Shown: in pieces, positions 8,514 through 18,907 of the stretch | How the letters are laid out: the number at the start of each line of letters is the position of its first letter | How positions within the stretch are numbered: position 1 is the stretch's first letter | Assembly (NCBI RefSeq): GCF_000696185.1 | Contig: NZ_KK853997.1 | Span: 4,485,981-4,549,980, forward strand | Reading direction: 5' to 3' | From: Kitasatospora cheerisanensis KCTC 2395 | GTDB taxonomy: Bacteria > Actinomycetota > Actinomycetes > Streptomycetales > Streptomycetaceae | Length of the DNA stretch: 64,000 nt | The notes under the pieces: generated by a model | Databases searched by the model: none | Told to the model about the DNA's origin: nothing | What the model saw: the letters and a program-made list of their open reading frames with translations, nothing else | Program-made: the position numbers and the translations under genes

Positions 8514-9510
8514 TCAGCGGTGGCGGTACTCCGGGACGGTGACCATCGGGGGGCGCTCGGTGGCGGGACGGGGTGGGTGCGGGGGCGAAGCCGGCGGCGG
8601 CGCGGGTGTACTGGGTGAGCAGCGGGCGGACCAGGTCGGCGTCCGCCTTCAGGCGGTGGGCGCGGTCGAGGCGTTCCAGCGCGGTGCGGTAGATGGTGGC
8701 GGCCATCCGGCCGAGGGCCTGGCCGTCCTGGTGCCGGTGGTGCCGCACGCCGACGTCCACCTGGGCCAGCGCGTCCAGTCCGACCAGCTCCAACGCGTCG
8801 ACCAGCAGGCCGAGTTCGACGCCGTAGCCGGTCGGGAAGGGCAGCCGCTCCAGCAGGCTGCGGCGGGCCGCGTACTCGCCGCCGAGGGGCTGGACGAAGC
8901 CGGCCAGCTGCGGCCAGTGCAGGTTGAGCAGCGGGCGGGCGACCAGTTCGGTGACCCGGCCGCCGCCGGCCGGGACGATCGCCCCGTCGGCCTCGAACGG
9001 GCGGTCGTACATGGCCTTGACCAGGTGCAGCGCCGGGTCGGTGAGCAGCGGGCCGACGATGCCGGAGACGAACGCCGGGTCGAACTCGCGCAGGTCGGCG
9101 TCGACGTAGCAGACGATCGCGCCGCTGCTGGCGAGCAGCGCGCGCCACAGCACCTCGCCCTTGCCGGGGGCGGCGGGCAGCCGGGGCAGGATGGCGTCCC
9201 GGTGCACCACCCGGGCGCCGGCGGCGGACGCGGCGGCGGCGGTGCCGTCCACCGAGCCGGAGTCGATCACCAGCAGCTCGTCGACCAGCGGGACGCGCTC
9301 CATCAGTTCGGTGCGGATCGCGGCCACGATCTCGCCGACGGTGGGCTCCTCGTCCAGGGCGGGCAGCACCACGCTGACGGTGCCGGCCGGGCCGGCGGCG
9401 CGCTTGGCGGCGAGCAGCAGGTCGAGGGGCCGGTCGGCGGCCGTCCAGGACCGGCGGCGCAGCCAGTCGGCCACCTCCGGCAGGACCCCGGGCTCGGGCT
9501 GGTCGGCCAA
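8514..9510 (-). CDS. gpgS: Glucosyl-3-phosphoglycerate synthase (frameshift near 8581-8585)
   Basis: GT81-type transferase making glucosyl-3-phosphoglycerate, first step to glucosylglycerate. GT-A fold motifs are clear: VSVVLPALDEEPTVGEIV, LLVIDSGSVDGTA, the metal-binding YVDADLREFDP, and GEYAARRSLLERLPFPTGYGVE. The frame loses homology after GFAP; adding two bases to the C run at 8581-8585 restores an ending ERPPMVTVPEYRHR and a stop at 8514, giving 332 residues. A TTG start at 9510 sits behind AGGGAG; a GTG about 11 codons further in is the alternative. It is transcribed in the same direction as otsA, 245 bp upstream of it. Confidence 0.82.
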
Positions 9511-9647
9511 GATCTCGCTCCCTGTCTCGGTTCGTCTCGGGTGTCGGACGGTCGGGTTGGACGGCACGGGCCTTCGGTTACAGTCTTCGTACTGCGCTCG
9601 GACCTTCGCACGCCGGGGTCGCTCGCAGCGTACGACCACAACTTCAC

Positions 9648-9780
9648 AGAGCTCATCCAGAGGGACTGAGGGAACGGCCCGTTGAAGTCCCGGCAACCCT
9701 CCCGCGCGGCCTCGCAGGCCCGGCGGGACAGGTGCCAATTCCGTCCCGGGCGCGACCGCGACCCGGGGAAGATGAGGAGA
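9648..9780 (+). ncRNA. SAM riboswitch (S-box type) upstream of thrC
   Basis: The leader carries the S-box core: AGAGGGACTGAGGGAACGGC followed by CCGTTGAAGTCCCGGCAACC, then GGTGCCAATTCC at 9731-9742 and a CCCGGG-loop-CCCGGG hairpin (about 9745-9767). The closing helix can form between CTCATC at 9652-9657 and GATGAG at 9771-9776. That 3' strand runs straight into GAGGAGAAAGGG, the thrC ribosome-binding region, so SAM binding would be expected to hide it. The family is recognised from memory of the consensus. SAM control of a threonine synthase gene is the notable point. Confidence 0.85.
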
Positions 9781-9795
9781 AAGGGCCTCGCCACC

Positions 9796-11076
9796 ATGGC
9801 TGTTGACACCCCCGCACCTGCCGCCGTCGACCTCGGTCCGGCCACCGCGCTGTCCTGTCGCGAGTGCGGCACCCGCTTCCCGCTCGGCCCGAGCTTCGCC
9901 TGCCTGGAGTGCTTCGGCCCGCTGGAGATCGCCTACGACTACGCGGGCTACGACGCCGAGGAGCTGCGCAAGCGCATCGAGGCCGGCCCGGCGTCGATCT
10001 GGCGCTACGCCCCGCTGCTGCCCGTCCCCGCCGACGTGGCCGGCAAGCCGAACCTGAACCCGGGCTGGACCCCGCTGGTGAAGGCCGACAACCTGGGCCG
10101 CGAGCTGGGCTTCACCGCGCAGCTGCACATCAAGGACGACTCCGGCAACCCCACCCACTCGTTCAAGGACCGGGTGGTGGCCTGCGCGATCGAGGCCGCC
10201 CGCGCGTTCGACTTCACCACGCTGTCCTGCTCGTCCACCGGCAACCTGGCCGGCGCGGTGGGCGCCGCGGCGGCCCGGGCCGGCTTCAAGTCCTGCGTGT
10301 TCATCCCGCACGACCTGGAGCAGGGCAAGGTCGTGATGGCCGGGGTGTACGGCGGCGAGCTGGTCGGCATCGACGGCAACTACGACGACGTGAACCGGTT
10401 CTGCTCGGAGCTGATCGGCGACCCGGCCGGCGAGGGCTGGGGCTTCGTCAACGTCAACCTGCGCCCGTACTACGGCGAGGGCTCCAAGACCCTGGCGTTC
10501 GAGATCTGCGAGCAGCTCGGCTGGCGGCTGCCCGAGCAGATCGTCATCCCGATCGCCTCCGGCTCCCAGCTCACCAAGATCGACAAGGGTCTTCAGGAGC
10601 TGATCAAGCTCGGCCTGGTCGAGGACCGCCCGTACAAGATCTTCGGCGCCCAGGCCGAGGGCTGCTCCCCGGTCTCCGCCGCCTTCAAGGCCGGCCGCGA
10701 CGTGATCAAGCCGGTCAAGCCGGACACCATCGCCAAGTCGCTGGCGATCGGCAACCCGGCCGACGGCCCGTACGTGCTCGACATCGCCCGCCGCACCGGC
10801 GGCGCCGTCGAGGACGTCACCGACGCCCAGGTGGTCGAGGCGATCAAGCTGCTGGCCCGCACCGAGGGCATCTTCGCCGAGACGGCCGGCGGCGTCACCG
10901 TCGGCGTGCTGAAGAAGCTGGTCGAGACCGGCCGGCTCGACCCGAGCAAGGAGACCGTCGCGATCAACACCGGCGACGGCCTGAAGACCCTCGACGCGGT
11001 CGCCGACTCCGGCATGACCGCCGTGATCCGCCCGACGCTGGAGTCCTTCCGCGCCGCCGGCCTCGTCTCCGCCTGA
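9796..11076 (+). CDS. thrC: Threonine synthase
   Basis: PLP enzyme converting O-phosphohomoserine to threonine; 426 residues. The N-terminus has a CRECG...CLECF four-cysteine segment typical of this actinobacterial group. The PLP lysine lies in HIKDDSGNPTHSFKDR (Lys of SFKDR). Other family stretches are SCSSTGNLAGAV, PIASGSQLTK and GDGLKT near the C-terminus. I favour ATG 9796; the in-frame ATG at 9772 lies inside the riboswitch closing helix. A SAM riboswitch precedes it and a MoaD/CysO-like carrier gene follows 35 bp later, so a sulfur or methionine link is possible (see findings). Confidence 0.92.
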   Translation: MAVDTPAPAAVDLGPATALSCRECGTRFPLGPSFACLECFGPLEIAYDYAGYDAEELRKRIEAGPASIWRYAPLLPVPADVAGKPNLNPGWTPLVKADNLGRELGFTAQLHIKDDSGNPTHSFKDRVVACAIEAARAFDFTTLSCSSTGNLAGAVGAAAARAGFKSCVFIPHDLEQGKVVMAGVYGGELVGIDGNYDDVNRFCSELIGDPAGEGWGFVNVNLRPYYGEGSKTLAFEICEQLGWRLPEQIVIPIASGSQLTKIDKGLQELIKLGLVEDRPYKIFGAQAEGCSPVSAAFKAGRDVIKPVKPDTIAKSLAIGNPADGPYVLDIARRTGGAVEDVTDAQVVEAIKLLARTEGIFAETAGGVTVGVLKKLVETGRLDPSKETVAINTGDGLKTLDAVADSGMTAVIRPTLESFRAAGLVSA

Positions 11077-11111
11077 AACCTCCCCCCACGCCACGCCCGA
11101 GGAGTCACCCC

Positions 11112-11390
11112 ATGAGCGCCACCGTCCGCATCCCCACCATCCTCCGCACCTACACCGGCGGCGCCGCCGAGGTGACCGCCGAGGGCTCCACCCTGTCCGC
11201 CGTGATCGCGGACCTGGAGGCCAACCACGCCGGCATCGCCGCCCGCCTGCTGGACGACACCGGCAAGCTGCGCCGCTTCGTCAACGTGTACGTGAACGAC
11301 GACGACGTGCGCTTCGCCGACGGCCTGGAGACGGAGATCAAGGACGGCGCCTCGGTGTCGATCATTCCGGCGGTGGCCGGCGGCTGCTGA
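11112..11390 (+). CDS. MoaD/ThiS/CysO-like ubiquitin-fold sulfur carrier, C-terminus GGC
   Basis: A 92-residue beta-grasp protein: MSATVRIPTILRTYTGG, then VNVYVNDDDVRFADGLETE and the ending IIPAVAGGC. Carriers of this family use a C-terminal Gly-Gly that is adenylated and turned into a thiocarboxylate. Here one extra residue, Cys92, follows Gly90-Gly91, so proteolytic trimming would be needed before activation, as known for HcyS-type carriers. The closest recognised family is mycobacterial CysO, used for cysteine synthesis. It follows thrC by 35 bp on the same strand and presumably shares its SAM riboswitch. It could instead supply sulfur for a cofactor. Confidence 0.85.
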   Translation: MSATVRIPTILRTYTGGAAEVTAEGSTLSAVIADLEANHAGIAARLLDDTGKLRRFVNVYVNDDDVRFADGLETEIKDGASVSIIPAVAGGC

Positions 11391-11978
11391 CGCCGCCCCG
11401 CGCATTCGCCCCGCCGCCGCCAGGCCCGGAATTCGGATTTCCGGCCCGCCTGGCGGCGGTTCGGCGCGCCGGCCCCCGCCGGGCCCCCGCGCAAGCCCTT
11501 TGCGGGGCCGGACACCTGCGGTTTCCGGCCCGGCGGGTCGCTGGAATTCCGGCACCTGCGGGGGAGTAGAGTGCCGAGCGGGCCGTTCCCCTCCAACGGC
11601 CGTTCCAATCCTCGTTTTTCACCGCACCGCACCTCGCGCAGGCCCCGTTCCGTCCCGCGCTCCGAGACATGCGCCGGACCGCTTACCGCCCGTCCTGTCA
11701 GGCCGCCGTCAGAATTCTTCCGGCAATTTGCGGTGATGCGTCCGTTATGTCCGGTGGCAATTGTCGCGCCCCATACCTTTCGCCCCGTCATATCCCCTGC
11801 GGGGCCCGGCCTTTCCGTGAAATTGGGGCCTGTTGCAGAGGGCGCATATCCGGATACATTCAGCCGCGACAGAGGCTGCGCCGTACGGGGGGGAGTCCCC
11901 ACAGGCCGGCCTTCCAGACCTCCGGGTCCGCGTCCCGCGGATCTCTGAAGGGCCAGCACAGCACAAGGGGAGTTCGGA
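11391..11978. other. 588-bp gene-free region before the cold-shock gene
   Basis: No credible gene on either strand; long open frames here lack any family pattern and have abnormal composition. The left part holds a strong terminator (11414-11459). The stretch 11560-11860 is clearly richer in A/T than its surroundings, as expected of a promoter and long cold-shock 5' leader. A perfect palindrome TATCCGGATA lies near 11847-11856, about 120 bp before the csp start. The csp ribosome site AAGGGGAG ends just before 11979. Confidence 0.6.
11414..11459 (+). terminator. Rho-independent-type hairpin after the sulfur-carrier gene
   Basis: CCGCCGCCAGGC at 11414-11425 pairs with GCCTGGCGGCGG at 11448-11459, extended by an inner CCGGAA/TTCCGG pairing. 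It starts 23 bp after the carrier stop. No strong T-tract follows, as usual in streptomycetes. Confidence 0.7.
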
Positions 11979-12185
11979 ATGGCTCAGGGCACCGTCAAGT
12001 GGTTCAACGCCGAGAAGGGCTACGGCTTCATCGCGGTCGACGGTGGAGCGGACGTGTTCGTCCACTACAGCGCGATCCAGATGGACGGCTACCGCACCCT
12101 GGAAGAGGGCCAGCGGGTCGAGTTCGAGATCTCGCAGGGTCAGAAGGGTCCGCAGGCCGACATGGTCCGGGCCGCCGGCGCCTGA
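11979..12185 (+). CDS. Cold-shock domain protein (CspA family)
   Basis: A 68-residue single OB-fold RNA-binding protein, full length for the family. RNP1 is KGYGFIAV (about residues 14-21) and RNP2 VFVHYSAI (about 28-35). It acts as an RNA chaperone in the cytosol. The start ATG 11979 has a good AAGGGGAG ribosome site. The gene stands alone behind a long leader and is followed by a hairpin at 12223-12261. It is one of two csp genes here; the other (35881) has a C-terminal extension. Confidence 0.95.
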   Translation: MAQGTVKWFNAEKGYGFIAVDGGADVFVHYSAIQMDGYRTLEEGQRVEFEISQGQKGPQADMVRAAGA

Positions 12186-12222
12186 CGGCTCCGGTAGACC
12201 GCACACACGCAGATTCAGACGG

Positions 12223-12261
12223 CAGGTCCGTCCCCGGCGCGACGCGTCCGGGGCGGGCCTG
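12223..12261 (+). terminator. Hairpin terminator after csp
   Basis: CAGGTCCGTCCCCGG (12223-12237) pairs with CCGGGGCGGGCCTG (12248-12261) around a short CGCGACGCG-type loop, with one bulge. It lies 37 bp after the csp stop and well before the CIRCE elements of groEL2. Confidence 0.7.
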
Positions 12262-12324
12262 TCGGCGTTCTCCGGCCCGGCCTGCGGGTTTCCCGGGAGG
12301 GCCGCCGGAGCGTGCCGAATGGGC

Positions 12325-12350
12325 TTGCACTCGACACCCCTGAGTGCTAA
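12325..12350. promoter_or_regulatory. CIRCE operator 1 (HrcA binding site)
   Basis: TTGCACTC-N9-GAGTGCTAA matches the CIRCE consensus TTAGCACTC-N9-GAGTGCTAA, with a slightly degenerate left arm and a perfect right arm. It lies about 155-180 bp before the groEL2 start. HrcA represses heat-shock genes through this element. Confidence 0.9.
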
Positions 12351-12359
12351 TCATTGGCG

Positions 12360-12386
12360 TTAGCACTCACAGCGTGAGAGTGACAA
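12360..12386. promoter_or_regulatory. CIRCE operator 2 (HrcA binding site)
   Basis: TTAGCACTC-N9-GAGTGACAA has a perfect left arm and a 7-of-9 right arm. The right arm of operator 1 and the left arm of this one also form a perfect outward palindrome, GAGTGCTAA-N9-TTAGCACTC (12342-12368), so the two sites share one continuous register. Confidence 0.85.
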
Positions 12387-12505
12387 CGGACCGGGCCGGT
12401 GAGGCCCCGGAAGCGGTAGGGGACAGGACCCCCGCTCTCCTGGGCCGTCCGTCGCGGGCACCCCTTGGTCCGAGCAGTCGACCGTGTCCCGGAGGACCAC
12501 TTCTG

Positions 12506-14128
<1,623 letters not shown>

Positions 14129-14164
14129 TCCGGTTTCTGATCGGGTCCGTCGTTCTCACGCTGA

Positions 14165-14190
14165 GGGCGGCCTCCTTCGGGAGGCCGCCC
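14165..14190 (+). terminator. Terminator of groEL2
   Basis: A perfect 11-bp stem, GGGCGGCCTCC (14165-14175) with GGAGGCCGCCC (14180-14190), closed by a TTCG tetraloop and followed by TT. It starts 37 bp after the groEL2 stop. Confidence 0.92.
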
Positions 14191-14218
14191 TTGCGGCGTT
14201 CTTTGGGACAATGGACGG

Positions 14219-14575
14219 ATGGCCAGCCCCCAGATCGAAACCGCCCTGCACAACGCCCGCGCGCTGATCCTCGCCGACCTCACGGCGCGGGACGTCGCCG
14301 ACGCTCCGATCGTCTCGCTGGTCGAGGACGCCGTCACCCATCGCCGGTGGTGGCTCGAACAGTGGCCCGACGGCTGCGAGTTCGTCCTCGGCCTGATCGC
14401 GCAGGACGTGCAGGACGCGCTGCTGGAGTCCTACGGCCGGTGGCCGCTCTGTTCCGCCTGCGCGGCGGAGGACGACCCGCACGCGCTCGGCGTGGAGCCG
14501 GAGTTGGGGGCGGACCCGCACTGGGTGTGCGGCAAGAAGGGCGTGGTGGTGGCGCCGGTGGGCGGGCTCTCCTGA
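14219..14575 (+). CDS. Small hypothetical protein
   Basis: A 118-residue acidic protein that I do not recognise as a named family. It has a helical N-terminal half (MASPQIETALHNARALI...) rich in Trp around HRRWWLEQWPDG, then a C-terminal part with CSACAAEDDPHALG and a further WVCGKKG, so three or four cysteines and a histidine could form a small metal site. It lies just after the groEL2 terminator and converges on the HD-domain gene with a 13-bp gap. Codon use is typical of real genes here. Confidence 0.65.
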   Translation: MASPQIETALHNARALILADLTARDVADAPIVSLVEDAVTHRRWWLEQWPDGCEFVLGLIAQDVQDALLESYGRWPLCSACAAEDDPHALGVEPELGADPHWVCGKKGVVVAPVGGLS

Positions 14576-14588
14576 GGGCCCCGGTCCG

Positions 14589-15227
14589 TCACCCGGCCAG
14601 CTTCCCGATCTCCGCCTGCATGTTGGCCCGCGCCTGCGCGTCGTAGCGGGCGTGGGCCTCCGGGGTCCGGTAGAGGGCGGGGAGGGCGAGCAGGTGGTGG
14701 AGGATCGCCGCGCGGCCCTCGCGGAAGGCGTCCGGGGGGACGAAGGAGTATTCGTCGCGGATGGCGGCGGTGTAGGCGGCGTACTGCTCGGGGGGTGAGC
14801 CGAGGACGGCGAGGTCGGCGTCGCAGAGGACTTCGCCGTTGTGGTCGCCGGGGGCCGGGTGGTGGGTGACGGTGAGGCGGACCAGCCGGGCGACCTCGTG
14901 GACCAGCGGCTCGGGAAGGCCGGCCTCGCGCAGCGCGCGGCAGGCGAGGGCGGCGCTGCGCTCCTCGTTCTCGGAGCGGTCGGGCCGGTAGACGGCGTCG
15001 TGGAACCAGGCGGCCAGGCGGACGGCGTCCGGGTCGTCGGCGTGGTCGGCGAGTTCGTCGATGCGGTCGAGGACGGCCCGCAGGTGGTCGGTGGTGTGGT
15101 AGCGGCGCTGCGGTTCGGCCCAGCGGTCGAGCAGGTCGCGGGCGTACGGCTCCGGGTCTGCGGTGGTGCCGCAGCGGGTGAGCAGGGCGTGCCAGCGCTC
15201 GGTCAGCGATGCGGTCATGACGGTCAT
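14589..15227 (-). CDS. HD-domain predicted metal-dependent phosphohydrolase
   Basis: A 212-residue HD-superfamily protein. The metal-site histidines and aspartates appear in order: RRYHTTDHL (about 42-50), AAWFHDAVY (the HD pair, about 73-81), THHPAP (about 119-124) and LCDADLAVLG (about 133-142). Homologues are sometimes mislabelled after an NMDA receptor subunit; the substrate is unknown. Two ATGs four codons apart (15227 and 15218) are possible starts. It stands alone, divergent from the ABC operon. Confidence 0.82.
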   Translation of the reverse strand: MTVMTASLTERWHALLTRCGTTADPEPYARDLLDRWAEPQRRYHTTDHLRAVLDRIDELADHADDPDAVRLAAWFHDAVYRPDRSENEERSAALACRALREAGLPEPLVHEVARLVRLTVTHHPAPGDHNGEVLCDADLAVLGSPPEQYAAYTAAIRDEYSFVPPDAFREGRAAILHHLLALPALYRTPEAHARYDAQARANMQAEIGKLAG

Positions 15228-15318
15228 TCTGCTCCCTGCCTCGGGTCGTGGTGGCGCGGTCCGGCACCGGCGTGATGTGATCCAGCCTATAGGTAGTTCA
15301 CCGACTTATGACGCAGAC

Positions 15319-15358
15319 TTGAGTAGTCGTCGCGCGAAGGCTATACATACTCGGTATG
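15319..15358 (+). promoter_or_regulatory. Promoter and candidate operator of the ABC-transporter operon
   Basis: TTGAGT at 15319-15324 and TATACA at 15342-15347 are spaced by exactly 17 bp, a good vegetative-type promoter. The -10 box overlaps a perfect inverted repeat CATAC-TCG-GTATG (15346-15358). The downstream PadR gene carries GTATG at its own start region (18905-18910), so PadR control is a reasonable guess. Confidence 0.6.
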
Positions 15359-15388
15359 CAAGACGTTCCGCTGTTCCGAGGGGGAGCC

Positions 15389-16105
15389 ATGACCGGATCG
15401 ACCGCGCACGCCGTGCTGCGCCTGGAAGGAGTCGCCCGGGTGCACGGCCGGGGCGAGGCCGAGGTGCACGCCCTGCACCCGATCGACCTGGAGGTGCGCG
15501 CCGGGGAGTTCCTGGCCGTGATGGGGCCGTCGGGCTCCGGGAAGTCCACGCTGCTCGCGCTGGCCGGCGGCCTGGACCGCCCCAGCGCCGGCCGGGTGCT
15601 GGTCGAGGGCACGCCGCTGGAGGGCCTGAGCCGGGCCCGGCTGGCCGACGTGCGCCGCCGCTCGGTCGGCTACGTGTTCCAGTCGTACAACCTGATCCCG
15701 TCGCTGACGGCGGCGGAGAACATCGCGCTGCCGAGGGAACTGGACGGAGTCTCCGCCCGCACCGCCCGCGCCGAGGCGCTCGCCGCACTGGAGGAGCTGG
15801 GCATCCGTCAGCTCGCCGACCGCTTCCCGGAGGACATGTCCGGCGGCCAGCAGCAGCGGGTCGCGATCGGCCGGGCGCTGGCCGGCGAGCGCCGCCTGGT
15901 GCTCGCCGACGAGCCGACCGGCGCCCTCGACTCGGCCACCGGCGAAGCCGTCCTTCAGGTGCTGCGCGCCCGCTGCGACGCCGGCGCCGCCGCCATGATG
16001 GTGACCCACGACGCGACCCACGCGGCCTGGGCGGACCGGGTGGTCTTCCTGCACGACGGCCGGATCGTCGACCGGGCGGCCCAGCACGCGGGAGCGGCCC
16101 GATGA
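15389..16105 (+). CDS. ABC transporter ATP-binding protein (MacB/LolD type)
   Basis: A 238-residue ATPase. Walker A is GPSGSGKST (about residues 45-53), the Q-loop lies in YVFQSYNLIPSLTAAEN, the signature is MSGGQQQRVAIGRAL, Walker B VLADEPTGALDS, and the switch histidine is in MVTHDATHA. This set is typical of FtsX-like transporters rather than solute importers. I chose ATG 15389 behind GAGGGGGAG, because the ATG at 15356 lies within the predicted promoter/operator. The stop overlaps the permease start by 4 nt. Confidence 0.93.
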   Translation: MTGSTAHAVLRLEGVARVHGRGEAEVHALHPIDLEVRAGEFLAVMGPSGSGKSTLLALAGGLDRPSAGRVLVEGTPLEGLSRARLADVRRRSVGYVFQSYNLIPSLTAAENIALPRELDGVSARTARAEALAALEELGIRQLADRFPEDMSGGQQQRVAIGRALAGERRLVLADEPTGALDSATGEAVLQVLRARCDAGAAAMMVTHDATHAAWADRVVFLHDGRIVDRAAQHAGAAR

Positions 16106-18804
16106 GCGCCTGGCGGGCGGTGCTGCGGATCGCACGCCGCGACGCCTGGCGGGCCAAGGGCCGCAGCGCGCTGGTGGTCGCGATGATCGCGCTGCCGGTG
16201 CTCGGCGCGACCGGCGTCGACGTGGTGCACCGCAGCGGCCAGCTCACCGCCGCCGAGCGCTCCGACCGGCTGATGGGCCGCGCCGACGCACTGATCGGCG
16301 CCTACGACCCGGGCCGGACGATCGAGCAGGCCGTGTTCCCGGCCGACGGCGTCCGCACCCTGCCGCAGCGCCCCGACGCGCGGACGCCCGAGCAGCAGCG
16401 CGCCGCCGCGACCGAACCGACCGCGCTGCTCGGCGAGCTGCTCCCGCCGGGAAGCACCCTGGTGCCGGCCCGCACCGGCCCGGTCGCCGCCGTGCAGACC
16501 CGCGACGGCCTGGCCCCCGTCGACACCTTCGAGGCCGACCTGACCGGCGGACTGTGGCAGGGCCGGCTGGACCTGGTCTCCGGCCGGGCCCCGCCGCCGC
16601 CCACGAGGCCGCCGCCACCCGGGCGTTCCTGGACGCCACCGGCCTGCGGGTCGGCGACCGGGTCACCGTCCGCGGCCTGGAGTCCGCCCCGTTCACGCTG
16701 ACCGGCACGGTGGAGCACCCCGGCGACCTGAACAGGTCCGAACTGGTCGCCCGCCCCGGCGAGTTGTACCAGCAGCTGGACGCGGCGCAGGTCGTCGCCG
16801 GGCTCGCCCCGCAGACCCCGAGCGCCGAGCAGGCCGCCGCCAGGAAGGCCGCCTGGCTGGTCCGGCTGCCCGCCGGGGCGAGCCTCGGCTGGGAGCAGGT
16901 CCGCGAACTCAACCGCCACGGCTACACCCTGGCGAGCCGTCAGGTCGCGGCCCACCCGCCGGCCGACGCGATGGCCCGGCAGGAGGCCGTCGGCTCGGCC
17001 GACGCCCGCGAACGCCGGCTGATGACCGTCGCCACCACCGCCGCGATGGCGCTGCTGGAGGTCGCCCTGCTGGCCGGTCCGGCGTTCGCCGTCGGCGCCC
17101 GCCGGGCCCGCCGCCAGCTCGCGCTGCTCGGCGCGGTCGGCGGCCGTCCCGGGCACGTCCGGGCCGTGGTGCTCGGCGGCGGCCTGGTGCTCGGCGCGGC
17201 GGGCGCGGCCCTCGGCGCGGCGCTCGGCGCCGGGCTGGTCGCCGTGCTGCGCACCCCGATCGAGGAGTGGGGCGGCAGCCGGTTCGGGCAGCTCACGCTC
17301 CGCCCGTCCGACCTGGCGGCGATCCTCGCGGTCGGCGTGGTCACCGCGCTGCTGGCGGCGCTGCTGCCCGCCCTGCAGGCCGGCCGCCGCGAGGTGCTCG
17401 ACGGCCTGACGGACCGTGACCCGGTGCGCCGGTCCGGCCGCTGGACGCCGCTGCTCGGCCTGGCCGCCGTGCTGGCCGGTGCCGCCCTCGCGCTGTACGG
17501 GGCAGTGCTCGCCCCGACCGGCGGGATGCCGGTGCTCGCCGGACTGTCCACCCGCACCCTGTCGGTGCTGACCGGCGCGACCCTCGCCGAACTCGGCCTG
17601 CTGCTGTTCACCCCGGCGCTGCTGGCCCTGCTCGGCCGGCTCGCCCGCCTGCTGCCGGTCGGCCCGCGCCTCGCGCTGCGCGACGCCGCCCGGCACCGCT
17701 CCCGCACCGGCCCGCGGTCGCCGCGGTGCTCGCCGCCGTCGCCGGAGCCGTCGCGGTCGGCGTGCACACCGCCGGCGCCGAGGCCCAGGACCGCGCCGCC
17801 TACCGGCTGGAACAGCCCGTCGGCGCCGTCCGGATCACCCTGCACGGCGACGCCGGCACCCTGCCGCAACTGCGCACCGCCGTCCTCCAGGACCTCCCCG
17901 ACCTCGGCGAACGCGCCGACCTGTACGAGGCGCAGTACGTGTTCTGCGAGGGCTGCCTGGGCGTGGTGTACGCCGAGGGCGGGCAGCGCTACGGCGAGGC
18001 CGTCGCCCACCCGGCCGTGGTCGGCGAGGCCCCGGTGCTGCGCAACCTGCTGGCGCTGCGCGACCGCACCGCCGAGGCGGCGCTGCTCGACGGGAAGGCC
18101 GTGGTCACCGACCCGTCCTACCTGCACGACGGCAAGGCGGTGCTGCGGATGCAGGGCAACGGCCAGGAGGTGCGGAAGGTCGCCGTCGACGCCGTCCTGG
18201 TCGAGCGCCCCGCCGGGCAGCGCTACGCGCCGCTGGTGGTCGCGCCCGAGACGATCCGCCGGCTCGGCCTGCAGGTCGCGCCGACCGGGGCGATCTGGCT
18301 GTCCACCGGGCCCGTCCCCGACAAGGCCGAGCAGCGGGCCGCCGCCACCGTCGCCCGGCTCGCCCCGCACTCCGAGTTCGGGGTGGAGCGCGGCTACCGG
18401 CCGCAGGACAGCGTGGTGCGGGTCGCCCTCAGCGGCTTCGCCGCCCTGGTGGTGCTCGGCGCGGCCGTGGTCTCCACCGCGCTGGCCGCCGCCGACGCCC
18501 GCCGCGAACGCGCCCTGCTCGCCGCGATCGGCGCCCGCCCCGGACCCGGCGCACCGTCTCCGGGCTGCAGGCCGCCCTGATCGCCCTGCTCGGCGCCGTC
18601 CTCGGCACGATCAGCGGCTTCGTTCCCGCGTACGCCCTGCTGCGCTCCCGGGTGGCCGGGGAGATCGGCGCGCCGCCGGTGCTGAACCCCGGCGACGTGC
18701 CGTGGGGGACGGTCGTGCTGCTCGCGGTGGCGCTGCCGCTGCTGGCCGGACTGCTCGGCGCGCTGCGCCGGGACGACCTGGCCGGCTGGCGCGGGCAGGC
18801 CTGA
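16102..18804 (+). CDS. FtsX-like ABC transporter permease (three one-base frameshifts)
   Basis: Partner permease of the preceding ATPase. It begins MSAWRAVLRIARRDAWRAKGRS with a first membrane helix near residue 20 and a large extracytoplasmic domain. FtsX-type helices follow at about 17041-17400, then a second extracytoplasmic part and final helices. Homology jumps frame at three G/C runs: 16589-16592, 17712-17714 and about 18538-18543. Each jump is repaired by one added base, giving one continuous 901-residue protein ending DLAGWRGQA. Export of a peptide or lipid is inferred from the family. The breaks are likely sequencing errors. Confidence 0.82.
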
Positions 18805-18907
18805 CGACCGGAACCCGACGGCGCGGTCCCGAGGGTGCGGTCCCGACGGAGCGGTCCCGACGGCGCGGGATGGCGCGGATAGGACGGTCGGCGATATATG
18901 TAGTCGT

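Larger units (their letters stand above)
12186..12505. other. 320-bp control region between csp and groEL2
   Basis: Contains the csp terminator (12223-12261), two CIRCE operators (12325-12350 and 12360-12386) and about 120 bp of groEL2 leader. No gene is seen. The final 15 bp include GGAGGACC, the groEL2 ribosome-binding site. Confidence 0.75.

Noticed and set aside
8290..11094. Very long minus-strand open frame (934 codons) across gpgS and thrC
   Set aside because: Its downstream part is gpgS in its true frame; the part antisense to thrC has no family pattern and is a composition effect of high GC.
11391..11978. Minus-strand open frame over the csp leader
   Set aside because: No ribosome site, no family match, and it crosses the carrier gene, a terminator and the AT-rich csp promoter region.
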